Assembly (NCBI GenBank): GCA_018676275.1
Contig: JABHFC010000282.1
Span: forward strand, 1 to 7,327
DNA: 7,327 bases
Direction of reading: 5' to 3'
Source: Gammaproteobacteria bacterium
GTDB taxonomy: Bacteria; Pseudomonadota; Gammaproteobacteria; Eutrophobiales; Eutrophobiaceae
Positions 6,240-7,327 of this stretch are shown piece by piece. The notes beneath the pieces were generated by a model that ran no database searches, had not been told where the DNA came from, and saw nothing but the letters and a program-made list of their open reading frames with translations. The translations under genes were made by a program, and so were the position numbers. The stretch's first letter is position 1; the number at the start of each line of letters is the position of its first letter.

Positions 6240-6270
6240 AAAAAAACCTTAATCCCGAACGGGATTAAGG
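6240..6270 (-). terminator. Intrinsic terminator of nrdB (minus strand)
   Basis: A perfect 10-bp stem (ccttaatccc 6247-6256 with gggattaagg 6261-6270) closes a four-base loop. On the minus strand it is followed by seven T (6246-6240). On the plus strand the following bases are taagaataag, so it is a good terminator only for nrdB. Transcription of the plus-strand operon may stop here weakly. Confidence 0.88.
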
Positions 6271-6283
6271 TAAGAATAAGAAG

Positions 6284-6317
6284 GCCTGGTATCTGGAAGA
6301 GGCTGGAGATACCAGGC
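6284..6317. repeat. Perfect 11-bp inverted repeat downstream of nrdB
   Basis: The arm gcctggtatct (6284-6294) is the exact reverse complement of agataccaggc (6307-6317), with a 12-base purine-rich loop on the plus strand. It lies between the two convergent operons, inside the nrdB 3' untranslated region, upstream of the nrdB terminator in transcript order. No U-run follows, so it is more likely an RNA-stabilising or regulatory hairpin. Confidence 0.8.
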
Positions 6318-6321
6318 AATG

Positions 6322-6354
6322 GCCAGGATCCTTCCTGGCGCCCCGCTAAGGCGG
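6322..6354. repeat. Two small hairpins downstream of nrdB
   Basis: gccagga (6322-6328) pairs with tcctggc (6333-6339) around a four-base loop, and ccgc (6343-6346) pairs with gcgg (6351-6354). With the 11-bp repeat and the terminator they form a row of four stem-loops in the 3' region of nrdB. Confidence 0.6.
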
Positions 6355-6373
6355 TTTGGGTAAAATTAGTTTA

Positions 6374-7327
6374 TCAATCCCAGGTTAAACCTCCCCCGGT
6401 TTGATATTCGGTGACACGAGTTTCAAAAAAGTTCTTTTCTTTTCTTAGATTCGCCTGTTCATCCAGCCATGGAAGCGTAGCTTCTTGCGCACCCGGGAAA
6501 GGCTCAGTAGCTAATCCCAGCTGACCCGCCCGACGATTGGCAATGTACTGAAACTGGCCAAGATGCATATCAGCAGAATAACCAAGAATTGGATCTTTCA
6601 GAATATAATTGGTGTAGGACTTTTCAGCTTCATAGGATTCTTCCCACATTTCCTGAATTGCTTTTTGATCCAGAGTAATTTTTTCCTCAAAAATGATCTG
6701 CTTTACTACACGAATGCCGAATGAAGCATGCATTACTTCGTCACGCATAATGTACTGTAGTTGTTCGGCGGTACCTTTCATCAGTCCTCGGCGTTGTAAG
6801 GCAAAAATAGGACTAAATCCATTATAGAACCAGCAACCTTCGAATATTGCAGCAAAGAACATGTAGGCAAGTACAAAATTATGCAACTCATCAGGGTCTT
6901 TCAGATCAATATCAGATCGGAGTACTGAATCGAGACGACGGTTAGCAAGAGCTATCTTTTGATGGATCTCCGGGATAACTCGATAGCGATTGTAAATTTC
7001 ACTTTGGTCAAGACCGATCGTCTCAATGCAATGCTGATAGGTCCAGGTATGTAATGCTTCTTCATAAACCTGACGAGCCTGATAGATTTGTAACTCCGGC
7101 GCGGACATCTTCTCCATAACTGCCAGGCCAATATTTCGCATAGCGAGAATGTCCGAGGTCGTAAGGTAGGACAACACATTCTCGTAAACGTGTTTTTCTT
7201 CAAGTGTCAGCTTATAACGATAATCAGTGACATCCTGAGCCATGTTAATGTCAAGAGGGGTCCAGTGATTCTTGTTGGCATTAAGGAAATAATTCCAGGC
7301 CCAGGGATATTTAAATGGTGCCAGTTG
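6374..7327 (-). CDS. nrdB: Ribonucleotide reductase class Ia beta subunit (NrdB), C-terminal part
   Basis: NrdB holds the diiron-tyrosyl radical cofactor that drives reduction of ribonucleotides to deoxyribonucleotides by the NrdA subunit. The frame is open to the right edge, so the N-terminus is missing. The ATG at 7243 is internal, because the 28 residues before it continue the family sequence (KYPWAWNYF, NHWTP). In the 317 visible residues all diiron ligands are found with the spacing of the E. coli enzyme: D59, E90, H93, E163, E197 and H200. The radical tyrosine Y97 sits four residues after H93. The C-terminal tail YQTGGGLTWD is the NrdA-docking peptide. nrdA is expected outside the window, upstream. 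The gene is convergent with the cofactor operon and separated from it by 161 bases with several hairpins. A housekeeping gene with no sign of damage. Confidence 0.96.
   Translation of the reverse strand, partial: QLAPFKYPWAWNYFLNANKNHWTPLDINMAQDVTDYRYKLTLEEKHVYENVLSYLTTSDILAMRNIGLAVMEKMSAPELQIYQARQVYEEALHTWTYQHCIETIGLDQSEIYNRYRVIPEIHQKIALANRRLDSVLRSDIDLKDPDELHNFVLAYMFFAAIFEGCWFYNGFSPIFALQRRGLMKGTAEQLQYIMRDEVMHASFGIRVVKQIIFEEKITLDQKAIQEMWEESYEAEKSYTNYILKDPILGYSADMHLGQFQYIANRRAGQLGLATEPFPGAQEATLPWLDEQANLRKEKNFFETRVTEYQTGGGLTWD

Noticed and set aside
7203..7243. nrdB start at the ATG at 7243
   Set aside because: The frame stays open to the window edge and the 28 residues upstream match conserved NrdB sequence, so the gene is cut by the edge.

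Overview
The window comes from a bacterium that oxidises C1 compounds through the tetrahydromethanopterin (H4MPT) and methylofuran cofactors, a pathway shared with methanogenic archaea. The clearest marker is fae (590-1102), the formaldehyde-activating enzyme. It sits next to several genes that belong to H4MPT/methylofuran cofactor clusters. The proteobacterial look of Fae and NrdB suggests a methylotrophic or methanotrophic gammaproteobacterium, possibly near Methylococcales. That placement is inference from remembered family sequences; no search was run.

Layout. 1-412 (+) is the 3' end of a CitG/MdcB-like gene (triphosphoribosyl-dephospho-CoA synthase family). 413-589 is a leader with a candidate hairpin and a strong ribosome binding site for fae. 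A textbook intrinsic terminator (1146-1168) closes the fae transcript. 1171-1429 holds no gene: it is a mosaic of short repeat modules present in two copies, and the second copy runs into the stop codon of the next gene. 1427-2125 (-) encodes a HisA-like TIM barrel. Divergent from it, only 27 bases away, starts a tightly overlapping four-gene operon (+): an MfnD-like ATP-grasp ligase (2153-3154), an MfnF-like ASKHA-fold protein (3141-4187), aminodeoxychorismate synthase component I PabB (4184-5569) and an MfnE-like amino-acid-kinase-family protein (5553-6212). 6213-6373 is full of inverted repeats and carries a terminator for the convergent gene. 6374-7327 (-) is the C-terminal part of class Ia ribonucleotide reductase beta subunit, nrdB, cut by the window edge.

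How the genes work together. By analogy with the archaeal methanofuran pathway, MfnE makes the activated furan diphosphate, MfnF couples it to the aromatic amine part, and MfnD adds glutamate. Together they would make methylofuran, the cofactor of the formyltransferase/hydrolase complex. PabB would supply p-aminobenzoate, the precursor of the arylamine in H4MPT and of folate. Fae then loads formaldehyde onto H4MPT. The CitG-like and HisA-like genes recur in this setting without an assigned step, as far as I know, and are the best candidates for undescribed biochemistry here. nrdB looks like an unrelated neighbour.

The most unusual DNA-level signals are a perfect 19-bp inverted repeat with a 2-base centre inside the mfnD-like gene (2805-2844), the shuffled repeat modules after fae, and the row of hairpins downstream of nrdB.
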